Positions 55,345 to 62,538 of a DNA stretch of 64,000 bases are shown here, in pieces; positions within the stretch are counted from its first letter, which is position 1; every line of letters starts with the position of its first letter. Below the pieces are notes generated by a model. The model made no database searches and was not told the origin of the DNA. It worked only from the letters and a program-made list of their open reading frames with translations. The stretch is from Deefgea piscis (GTDB lineage: Bacteria > Pseudomonadota > Gammaproteobacteria > Burkholderiales > Chitinibacteraceae), in assembly GCF_013284055.1 (NCBI RefSeq), contig NZ_CP054143.1, forward strand, positions 3,100,001 to 3,164,000, written 5' to 3'. Position numbers and translations under genes: made by a program.

Positions 55345-56521
55345 AACGTTCAACGCACAGCGCAACACCCATACCACCGCCAATACACAGCGTTGCCAAA
55401 CCGCGTTTTGCGTCGCGGCGAACCATTTCATGCAGCAAAGTCACCAACACACGGCAACCTGAAGCACCAACAGGATGCCCCAGCGCAATTGCACCGCCGT
55501 TGACATTGACTTTACTCATATCCCATTTCATTTCACGCGCCACGCCTAAAGCTTGCGCTGCAAATGCTTCATTGGCTTCAATCAAGTCAACGCTATCTAA
55601 ATCCCAACCGGCACGCTTGAGTGCAGTTTGGCTCGCCAAAACCGGCCCCATACCCATAATCGTTGGATCAACGCCAGTGCTAGCCGAAGCACGGATCGCT
55701 GCCATTGGCTTTAAGCCCAAAGCATCAGCACGTTCACGCGTCATCAGCATTACCGCAGCTGCGCCGTCGTTAATGCCAGATGCATTGCCCGCAGTGACCG
55801 TACCGGCTTTATCAAAAGCGGCACGCAATTTAGCCAAAGAATCGGCCGTAGTCGCCGGTTTAATAAATTCATCTTGATCAAAAATAACCGGATCGCCCTT
55901 ACGTTGTGGAATGCTCACCGGTAGGATTTCATCGGCAAAACGGCCCGCGGCTTGCGCTGCAGCAGCACGTTGTTGCGAGGTTAACGCCAACGCGTCTTGC
56001 TCTTCACGGCTAATTGCGTATTTTTTAGCAATATTTTCCGCGGTTACGCCCATATGGTATTGGTTGTAAACATCGGTCAAACCGTCATACACCATACTAT
56101 CGATTAAGTTGGCATTGCCCATCCGAAAGCCATCTCGGCTACCGTTCAGTAAATGCGGCGTTGCACTCATATTTTCTTGACCACCAGCGATCACGATTTC
56201 ACTGTCACCGGCCAAAATCGCTTGCACCGCTAAAGCCACCGCTTTCAAACCAGAGCCGCACACTTGATTAATCGTCAACCCCGGCACTGCATCGGGCAAA
56301 CCAGCAAGACGCACCGACTGACGCGCAGGATTTTGTCCCAACCCAGCGGTTAATACATTCCCCAAAATCACTTCACTTACTTGCTCAGCAGCCAAACCGG
56401 TTTTGGCCAGTAGACCCCGAATCACAGTTGCGCCCAATTCGGGAGCCGACACTTTTGCTAAAGAACCCGAAAAATTGCCTAGCGCAGTGCGATAGGCAGC
56501 AACAATAACAACCTCTGTCAT
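55343..56521 (-). CDS. phaA: Acetyl-CoA acetyltransferase (beta-ketothiolase)
   Basis: A 392-residue thiolase. The acyl-holding Cys is in INQVCGSGLKAVALA, the catalytic His in GGAIALGHPVGASGCRVL and the second Cys in LCIGGGMGVALC. It condenses two acetyl-CoA to acetoacetyl-CoA. The gene lies directly after phaC on the same strand (98-bp gap), which supports a role in polyhydroxybutyrate synthesis; the phaB reductase is not in the window. Confidence 0.88.
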   Translation of the reverse strand: MTEVVIVAAYRTALGNFSGSLAKVSAPELGATVIRGLLAKTGLAAEQVSEVILGNVLTAGLGQNPARQSVRLAGLPDAVPGLTINQVCGSGLKAVALAVQAILAGDSEIVIAGGQENMSATPHLLNGSRDGFRMGNANLIDSMVYDGLTDVYNQYHMGVTAENIAKKYAISREEQDALALTSQQRAAAAQAAGRFADEILPVSIPQRKGDPVIFDQDEFIKPATTADSLAKLRAAFDKAGTVTAGNASGINDGAAAVMLMTRERADALGLKPMAAIRASASTGVDPTIMGMGPVLASQTALKRAGWDLDSVDLIEANEAFAAQALGVAREMKWDMSKVNVNGGAIALGHPVGASGCRVLVTLLHEMVRRDAKRGLATLCIGGGMGVALCVER

Positions 56522-56576
56522 AAAAACCTCGTTAATTTAGATTATCTGCAAGTAAGTTTGTAAGGCAATATGCAAT

Positions 56577-56602
56577 AAAAAAGCAAGACGAACCGCCTTG
56601 CT
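56577..56602 (-). terminator. Terminator after phaC
   Basis: Stem AGCAAG / CTTGCT (56582-56587 with 56597-56602); leftward it is followed by TTTTTTATT. It may let only part of the transcript enter the thiolase gene. Confidence 0.55.
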
Positions 56603-56619
56603 CGTTAGAAAAATCAAAT

Positions 56620-58338
56620 TTATACCACACGTGCCTTCACATAACGGCCAGGCGCAGCTTCAATCATTTTATATTGAGTGTTCCCCAATTTTTTAGGCGC
56701 GGCGACTTGTGTGCCCGATTGTGGTGCTAACCAAGCAGCCCAATCTTGCCACCAGCTGCCCGGACGAGATTCGGCTTGCTCTAACCACGCATCGGCATCT
56801 TGATCGGTATTTTCATTCACCCAATAATTGCGCTTATTGGTAGAAACGGGATTAATCGCACCGGCAATATGCCCTGATGCACCTAACACAAAACGCTTTG
56901 GCCCTTGCAAAATACGAGTACTTAAAAAAGCAGAATGCCAAGGCACGATATGATCTTCACGCGCAGCAAAAATATATGCTGGCACTTTAATGGTTGTTAA
57001 ATCAATCGGTGTGCCACACAGACTAAATGAATTAGGTTTAGTTAAATTATTCTCTAAATACATATTGCGTAAAAAGAAAGTATGCATCGGCAATGATAGA
57101 TTGGCCGAATCACTGTTCCAGTACAATAAATCAAATGGCGGTGGGTTTTTACCTTTCAAGTAATTGTTCACCACATAATTCCAAATCAAATCATTTGAGC
57201 GCAGCGCCGAAAATGTTTTCGCCAATTCTTTACCATCAATCACGCCTTCAACTTGAGACTCTCGCTGACGGATTAAATTCCAATCAATAAAGTGTTTAAT
57301 TTCACCCGGATCAGTATGATCGAGCATTACGGTCATCAAAGTAATCGACTCAAACCAATCTAGGCCACGTGCTTGCAATACCGGCATCGCCGTGGTCAAT
57401 AATTCGCCACCAATACAAAATGACAAGGCATTGATTTTTTCAGCTTTACTAATGGCTCGCACCACCTCGGTGGCTTTAATAACGCCCGACTCAATATAAT
57501 CATCCCATTGCAAATACCCTTGATTGGCTTCAATCGATTTCCAAGACATTAAAAACGTGCTATAGCCTTGGCTCACAATATAAGCCATCATCGAATTAGC
57601 CGGTTGCAAATCCATAATGTAGTATTTATTAACGCACGGCGGAATCACCAACAAAGGACGGCTATAAACTTTAGCTGTGGTGGGGGTATATTGGATCAGT
57701 TGAAATAATTCATTTTCAAAAATCACTTCACCTGGTGTCATGGCTAAATTTTCACCAATGGCAAATTGACTTTCATCGGTCATGGTAATAGCGCCTTTTT
57801 GCATATCCGCCATGAGTTTTTTCATGCCTTCTTGCAAACTTTCACCTTTCGTTTCGAGCGCCAGCTTCATCACTTCTGGATTAGTAAAGGCAAAATTAGC
57901 CGGGCTCATGGCATCTAAATACTGCCGAGTAAAAAATGCGGCTTTCTCTTTACTGGCCTCATCGCTATTGGCGGCACCGACCATTTCCAGCAACCATTTA
58001 GACGTTACTAAGTAATTTTGGCGGATATAGTCAAATAATGGCGCATCCCATTCTGGCGAATTAAAGCGACGATCATTTTTTTCCAGTTCCGCGACCTTAG
58101 CTACCGGCTTAGCGCCAATTAAACCCAGCCATAAATCAAGCTGTTGTTGATAAAACTGTGATTGCGTGCCCAACCATGCGCTATGCACTGGGCTCATTTT
58201 TTGCGCCAAATCATTCATCGCATGCATCGGATCAATCGTCTCGGCATTCGGCTGCGAATTCACCCAGTTTTGGGTCCACTGGCGATGTGCTTCAGTAATT
58301 TGCTGAAAAAAAGTGTCCATAGCGGGGTTATTTAACAC
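56620..58338 (-). CDS. phaC: Class I polyhydroxyalkanoate synthase
   Basis: A 572-residue enzyme that polymerises 3-hydroxyacyl-CoA into polyester granules. The lipase-like box holds the catalytic Cys in LSFCIGGELLTTAMP; Asp and His are in AAREDHIVPWHSAF and GASGHIAGAINP. Size and the ~180-residue N-terminal domain fit class I. The GTG at 58338 has GGAG nine bases upstream; an ATG six codons later has none. Confidence 0.93.
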   Translation of the reverse strand: MLNNPAMDTFFQQITEAHRQWTQNWVNSQPNAETIDPMHAMNDLAQKMSPVHSAWLGTQSQFYQQQLDLWLGLIGAKPVAKVAELEKNDRRFNSPEWDAPLFDYIRQNYLVTSKWLLEMVGAANSDEASKEKAAFFTRQYLDAMSPANFAFTNPEVMKLALETKGESLQEGMKKLMADMQKGAITMTDESQFAIGENLAMTPGEVIFENELFQLIQYTPTTAKVYSRPLLVIPPCVNKYYIMDLQPANSMMAYIVSQGYSTFLMSWKSIEANQGYLQWDDYIESGVIKATEVVRAISKAEKINALSFCIGGELLTTAMPVLQARGLDWFESITLMTVMLDHTDPGEIKHFIDWNLIRQRESQVEGVIDGKELAKTFSALRSNDLIWNYVVNNYLKGKNPPPFDLLYWNSDSANLSLPMHTFFLRNMYLENNLTKPNSFSLCGTPIDLTTIKVPAYIFAAREDHIVPWHSAFLSTRILQGPKRFVLGASGHIAGAINPVSTNKRNYWVNENTDQDADAWLEQAESRPGSWWQDWAAWLAPQSGTQVAAPKKLGNTQYKMIEAAPGRYVKARVV

Positions 58339-58560
58339 AGTGTATTGCTCCGAATTTATTCTGCAGATTAATTGACACGGTCTATTTTATTGCAATGCAA
58401 CATTATCGTAGTCTAACAAAGTTTGCAAGCTTTGCTACTCCTCAGTTGTTGCTTTGAAAAAACACGACTACTACTTGATTTAACATGACATTTTTCATTC
58501 TATTCAGTAAAATAAATTACCGATTACTAATGCACAACCCGAATAGGTTGGGGAAGATTG
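58339..58560. promoter_or_regulatory. 222-bp divergent gap between phaC and the PbpG-type gene
   Basis: AT-rich, no gene visible. A GGGGAAG site just before 58561 serves the rightward gene. A TTGATT at 58475-58480 with a weak box 17 bases later is the only promoter-like pair seen; it is not convincing. Confidence 0.3.
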
Positions 58561-59661
58561 ATGTCTAAGCTTATAAAATCATTATGTGTGCTGATTAGTG
58601 CCAGTGTAATTGCCTACACCCCGCTTGCTCATAGCGCAGAAAAAACCAAAGAAACCCCTTCGAGCAGCGCAAAAAAGACCACAAAAAAAACCACCGCTAG
58701 CACCCAAAAAAAACCATCAAAAACAACAGCTTCTAACAAAAAAACCACCAAAACCAACAGCGCTAAATCTAATAAAACGAACAAATCCAAAGTCACCTAC
58801 ACCAGTCGCAAATCCAATGTTTCAAAATTAGCGATTGCCAATGCGCGGCAAGATGTTCAAGTCACCCGCACCATTGCCGCACGTATGGATGCCGATAATC
58901 CTGGCGTTCAATCCAGTGGTGTACTGGTATTAAATCAGCAATCTGGTGAAGTGTTGTACGAAAAAAACGCCGATAGCATCATTCCTATCGCCTCTATTAC
59001 CAAATTAATGACAGCAATGGTCGTGCTTGATGCGCGTTTACCACTCAATGAATTAATTAGTATTACCGAAGCGGACATCGATACGCTCAAAAATACCACA
59101 TCACGACTCTCGGTAGGCACCACACTGACCCGTGGCGAAATGCTGTTATTAGCACTAATGTCATCAGAAAATCGTGCCGCATCGACACTGAGCCATCACT
59201 TCCCTGGTGGCAAAGATGCATTTATTCGCAAAATGAATGAAAAAGCCCAGCAGTTGGGTATGCGCAACTCGCGCTTTTATGACTCAACCGGCCTGACACC
59301 AAGCAATGTGTCTTCGGCGCGGGAATTGGCCTTAATGGTTAAAGCCGCGCAGCGTTATCCTGAAATTCATCAATTTTCAACCTCCAGCGAATACACCTTT
59401 GTTTCCAATAAAAATGGCAGCATGATGACTTTTCGCAACACCAACCCTTTAGTTAAAGATAGCGATTGGGATATTGGCGTTTCTAAAACTGGGTTTATTA
59501 ATGAAGCGGGCCGCTGCATTGTGATGCAGGCTATGATTAATGGTAAACCCGTGGTGATTGTACTGATGGATTCGAGTGGTAAATACACCCGAATTGGCGA
59601 TGCCCAGCGTATTCGTAAATGGATTGAAACCAGCCCGTTGGCCAAATTACGCGCGGGATAA
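58561..59661 (+). CDS. pbpG: PBP7/PbpG-type D-alanyl-D-alanine endopeptidase
   Basis: A 366-residue exported serine peptidase. A signal peptide ends at AHSA (~26). Residues 28-80 are a low-complexity linker made almost only of Lys, Thr, Ser, Ala and Asn, then the catalytic domain: SxxK at Ser145-Lys148 (SITK), SxN at 202-204 (SEN), and KTG in GVSKTGFINEAGR. It hydrolyses D-Ala-containing cross-links in peptidoglycan. The basic linker is much longer than in E. coli PBP7 and may bind wall polymers. ATG 58561 follows a GGGGAAG site. Confidence 0.9.
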   Translation: MSKLIKSLCVLISASVIAYTPLAHSAEKTKETPSSSAKKTTKKTTASTQKKPSKTTASNKKTTKTNSAKSNKTNKSKVTYTSRKSNVSKLAIANARQDVQVTRTIAARMDADNPGVQSSGVLVLNQQSGEVLYEKNADSIIPIASITKLMTAMVVLDARLPLNELISITEADIDTLKNTTSRLSVGTTLTRGEMLLLALMSSENRAASTLSHHFPGGKDAFIRKMNEKAQQLGMRNSRFYDSTGLTPSNVSSARELALMVKAAQRYPEIHQFSTSSEYTFVSNKNGSMMTFRNTNPLVKDSDWDIGVSKTGFINEAGRCIVMQAMINGKPVVIVLMDSSGKYTRIGDAQRIRKWIETSPLAKLRAG

Positions 59662-59677
59662 TTTAAATTTTTAAAAT

Positions 59678-59707
59678 AAAAAGCACCAATTTATATTGGT
59701 GCTTTTT
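59678..59707. terminator. Bidirectional terminator
   Basis: Thirteen perfect pairs (59678-59690 with 59695-59707), loop TTAT, A-run before and T-run after. It serves the PbpG-type gene from the left and the sulfur genes from the right. Confidence 0.88.
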
Positions 59708-59754
59708 ATTTTGTAACGCAAAAATAGATCTAGCGGCTCAAAGCTAACGCCCAA

Positions 59755-59943
59755 TTATTTTTGCTTTAGTGGGCAAGAATTAAAGCCAAAGAGTCGATAC
59801 AAAGGACAATACCTAAATATCCCCGTCGCCAAAGGCACAACGCCAATCCAACCCCACACACCGATCCAGCCCAATAGTGTCGCCAAAATTAATACGCCAC
59901 CAACAAGCACCCGCAGAGTACGATCCAAACCACCGACATTCAT
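59755..59943 (-). CDS. DUF2892 (YgaP-type) membrane protein
   Basis: A 62-residue protein with two helices (~8-25 and 27-45) and the DUF2892 ending CPLYRLFGFNSCPL. Such proteins occur alone or fused to rhodanese domains, often with sulfur-handling genes. It is the last gene of the leftward run that begins with the metallohydrolase and thioredoxin 2, 17 bases after the latter. Function unknown. Confidence 0.87.
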   Translation of the reverse strand: MNVGGLDRTLRVLVGGVLILATLLGWIGVWGWIGVVPLATGIFRYCPLYRLFGFNSCPLKQK

Positions 59944-59960
59944 GATTCTTCTCCTTCAGT

Positions 59961-60389
59961 TTATAAAAACTGCTGCAACCACGCCTTAAACTGTCCGGCC
60001 GATAAAGCACCAGACACTCGCTCAAGTTCAGTTCCACCTTCTGTTACCAACAGCGTCGGAATACTGCGTACACGATATTGCTGCCCCAGTGCGGGATACG
60101 CTTCGGTATTGACCTTCACAAACAATAACTGCCCCGCCATCGCTGCCGCACTAGCGGCAAAAGTAGGCCCAAAACTCTGGCAAGGTCCGCACCACGGCGC
60201 CCAAAAATCAATCACCACTGGCCAAGGACTGTGTTTTAAAAGAAGGCTTAAATTGTCACTGCTTGCCGAAATTGGCGCACCGGACAACAAAGGCTGATGA
60301 CAAGCGCCGCACTGTGGCTGCTCACTCAACCGCGCAACGGGCAGTTTATTTTGAGTTTGGCAATGTGGGCACGCTAGGATGAGGCTCAT
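59961..60389 (-). CDS. trxC: Thioredoxin 2
   Basis: A 142-residue thioredoxin with the zinc-finger N-terminus of the TrxC type: CPHCQ (7-11) and CGAC (~32-35). The active site is WAPWCGPCQSF (~70). It reduces disulfides and is linked to oxidative stress. Placed nine bases after a persulfide-dioxygenase-type gene, it could release sulfane sulfur from persulfidated proteins; this is inference. Confidence 0.92.
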   Translation of the reverse strand: MSLILACPHCQTQNKLPVARLSEQPQCGACHQPLLSGAPISASSDNLSLLLKHSPWPVVIDFWAPWCGPCQSFGPTFAASAAAMAGQLLFVKVNTEAYPALGQQYRVRSIPTLLVTEGGTELERVSGALSAGQFKAWLQQFL

Positions 60390-60398
60390 TTTGATTCC

Positions 60399-61271
60399 CT
60401 AAATCATATTCAACGGTATTTTTAAAAATTGTCGTCCCTGCTCATCTGCTGGCGGCAAATGCCCAGCGCGAATATTGACCTGAATTGAAGGCAAAATTAA
60501 ATTGGGCACTGCCAACGTGGCATCACGCGCTTGACGTAGTGCGACAAACTCATCACGAGTACAGGACAATGGCAGATGAATATTGTGCGCTTTTTGTTCC
60601 GCAATACTGCTTTGCCACTGATATTGCTCACGTTCTGCAGGCAGGTAATCATGACAAACAAACACGCGCGTCGCATCAGGCAATTGATACAATTTTTGCA
60701 CCGAATCGTAGAGCGTTGCCGCGTCACCACCCGGAAAATCACAGCGCGCGGTACCCACGTCGGGCATAAAAATGGTATCCCCCACAAATACCGCATCGCC
60801 GATTAAGTAAGCCATATCTGCAGGGGTATGCCCCGGCACAAACACGGCTTTAGCGCTTAGATGACCAATACGCCACTCTTCATCGGCAGCAAATAAATAA
60901 TCAAATTGCCGACCATCGGTCACAAACTCCGGCTCGAAACCAAAAATCGGTTTAAATATTTGCTGAACCTTTTCAATACCCTGGCCGATGGCGATTTTGC
61001 CGCCCAACTGCTGTTGCAACCAAACTGCTGCAGATAAATGATCGGCATGCGCATGCGTTTCCAAAATCCAATCAACCGTGAGGTCCAGCGACTGAACGGC
61101 AGAGACAATCTTTTGCGCCTGAGTGCTCGCCGTTCTTCCCGATTTAGCATCAAAATCGAGCACCGGATCAATCACCGCCGCATGTCCACCGGCCACATCG
61201 TAGACCAGATAGCTCAATGTAAAACTGTTCGGATCAAAAAAAGGTAAAACCTGCGCCAATGATTGCGACAT
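60399..61271 (-). CDS. Metallo-beta-lactamase-fold hydrolase, persulfide-dioxygenase/Blh type
   Basis: A 290-residue protein starting at ATG 61271. The metal motif THAHADH is at 72-78, later metal ligands lie in VFVPGHTPADMAY and VFVCHDYLP. The sequence follows the ETHE1/Blh group that oxidises glutathione persulfide to sulfite, but carries an ~45-residue C-terminal tail (NLILPSIQVNIRAG) as in the Blh branch, which is regulated by BigR in Agrobacterium and Xylella. The divergent BigR-like gene 81 bases away supports this. Confidence 0.85.
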   Translation of the reverse strand: MSQSLAQVLPFFDPNSFTLSYLVYDVAGGHAAVIDPVLDFDAKSGRTASTQAQKIVSAVQSLDLTVDWILETHAHADHLSAAVWLQQQLGGKIAIGQGIEKVQQIFKPIFGFEPEFVTDGRQFDYLFAADEEWRIGHLSAKAVFVPGHTPADMAYLIGDAVFVGDTIFMPDVGTARCDFPGGDAATLYDSVQKLYQLPDATRVFVCHDYLPAEREQYQWQSSIAEQKAHNIHLPLSCTRDEFVALRQARDATLAVPNLILPSIQVNIRAGHLPPADEQGRQFLKIPLNMI

Positions 61272-61293
61272 AGCCACGCCCCAATAAAATTTA

Positions 61294-61330
61294 TTTACAT
61301 ATAATATTATTTTATATATCATAAAGTCAA
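61294..61330. promoter_or_regulatory. Overlapping divergent promoters with an AT palindrome
   Basis: Rightward: TTTACA (61294-61299), 17 bases, TATCAT (61317-61322). Leftward: TTGACT (61330-61325), 18 bases, TATTAT (61306-61301). A perfect palindrome ATAATATTAT (61301-61310) lies in both, so one bound repressor would shut both promoters. BigR-type operators are AT-rich palindromes. Confidence 0.6.
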
Positions 61331-61352
61331 ACAATATTCCTCGCGTGACACA

Positions 61353-61697
61353 ATGGACCCACAAGCAATGAATGCCATGCGCCTTGCCGCCCATCAAGCA
61401 ACGCAAACTTTAAAAATCATGGGCAATGTAGATCGGCTCTTATTACTGTGCCAAATGGGTACCGGAGAGAAATGCGTCTCTGATTTTGAAGAGCTACTCG
61501 ACATACGCCAGCCGACTTTATCGCAGCAACTGACCGTACTGCGTAATGCGGGGCTGGTAAATACACGCCGCGACGGCAAACGAATTTATTACTCGCTGGC
61601 CAGTGACGAAGTTCGGCATTTAATCAGCGTTTTGTACGAGCTGTATTGTCCTATCGACCTCAGTAGCAACACTTCGGAGCAATTGCATGCAGATTGA
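61353..61697 (+). CDS. ArsR-family repressor, BigR/SqrR-like persulfide sensor
   Basis: A 114-residue winged-helix repressor. Recognition helix QPTLSQQLTVLRNAGLV (53-69), wing RRDGKRIYYSL. Cys41 (GEKCVSDFEELL) and Cys99 (YELYC) occupy the places of the redox pair in BigR and SqrR, which form a tetrasulfide or disulfide link on meeting persulfides and then leave DNA; Cys33 is extra. It heads an operon with two YeeE/YedE half-transporters and SulP, overlapping the next gene by 11 bases. Confidence 0.85.
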   Translation: MDPQAMNAMRLAAHQATQTLKIMGNVDRLLLLCQMGTGEKCVSDFEELLDIRQPTLSQQLTVLRNAGLVNTRRDGKRIYYSLASDEVRHLISVLYELYCPIDLSSNTSEQLHAD

Positions 61698-62112
61698 TTA
61701 TGCAAATTTTACCCCGCTGGCTTCATTCGCTGGCGGCGCCTTGATTGGTTTATCAGCAGGGCTGCTCATTTTACTCGCTGGCAAAATCGCTGGTATTGCG
61801 GGTATTTTGGGCGGTTTAGTGAACCATTCGCCAGATCGCACTTGGCGCGCCTTATTTGTGCTGGGTCTACTGATTTCGCCTTGGATTTGGCAAATATTTG
61901 CCCCACTACCGTCGTTGACGATGGTGAGCTCAATCCCAGGCCTCATCATGGCCGGATTACTGGTCGGCATCGGCACCCGATATGCCAATGGTTGCACTAG
62001 CGGCCATGGTATTTGTGGACTATCACGGTTTTCATTGCGCTCATTGATTGCGGTGCTGGCCTTTATGAGTAGCGGCTTTGTGAGCGTTTACCTGATCAAA
62101 CACATTCTTTAG
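61687..62112 (+). CDS. YeeE/YedE half-transporter (first half)
   Basis: A 141-residue inner-membrane protein with about four or five helices. It carries the first conserved Cys block, RYANGCTSGHGICGLSRFS (~98-116), of the YeeE/TsuA thiosulfate transporter family, in which Cys residues relay thiosulfate through the pore. In TsuA both halves are in one chain; here they are two genes nine bases apart, so they probably assemble as a pair. Confidence 0.85.
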   Translation: MQIDYANFTPLASFAGGALIGLSAGLLILLAGKIAGIAGILGGLVNHSPDRTWRALFVLGLLISPWIWQIFAPLPSLTMVSSIPGLIMAGLLVGIGTRYANGCTSGHGICGLSRFSLRSLIAVLAFMSSGFVSVYLIKHIL

Positions 62113-62121
62113 GCATTAAAG

Positions 62122-62538
62122 ATGAAATTAAATGTAATCGGCCTGCTTACTGGCCTTATTTTTGGATTGGGCCTGTTATTGGCTGGCATGGCCAGCCCAG
62201 CAAAAGTACAGGGTTTTCTCGATATTACCGGGCTATGGGACCCAAGTTTGGCCTTCGTCATGGCGGGCGGCATTAGCGTAGCGGTGATTTTTTTTACGCT
62301 AGCCAAAAAACGTCAAACCACCCTCGTCACGCATGAGGCAATGAAATTACCCAATAACCAAACCATTGATGCTCGACTGATACTTGGCAGCGTCGCTTTT
62401 GGCGCCGGCTGGGGCATAGCCGGCATTTGCCCCGGCCCCGCCTTGGTGGCCGTCGGCGCAGGCTCAATCGGCGGGATAATTTTCTTTGCGGCCATGTGGG
62501 CGGGCATGCTGCTGTTTGATCGGCTGCAAGCGAGATGA
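62122..62538 (+). CDS. YeeE/YedE half-transporter (second half, DUF6691-like)
   Basis: A 138-residue inner-membrane protein with four or five helices and the second Cys block FGAGWGIAGICPGPALVAVG (~93-112). Together with the first half it would form a complete sulfur-compound channel. Its stop codon overlaps the ATG of the SulP gene (ATGA), a sign of coupled translation. Confidence 0.85.
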   Translation: MKLNVIGLLTGLIFGLGLLLAGMASPAKVQGFLDITGLWDPSLAFVMAGGISVAVIFFTLAKKRQTTLVTHEAMKLPNNQTIDARLILGSVAFGAGWGIAGICPGPALVAVGAGSIGGIIFFAAMWAGMLLFDRLQAR

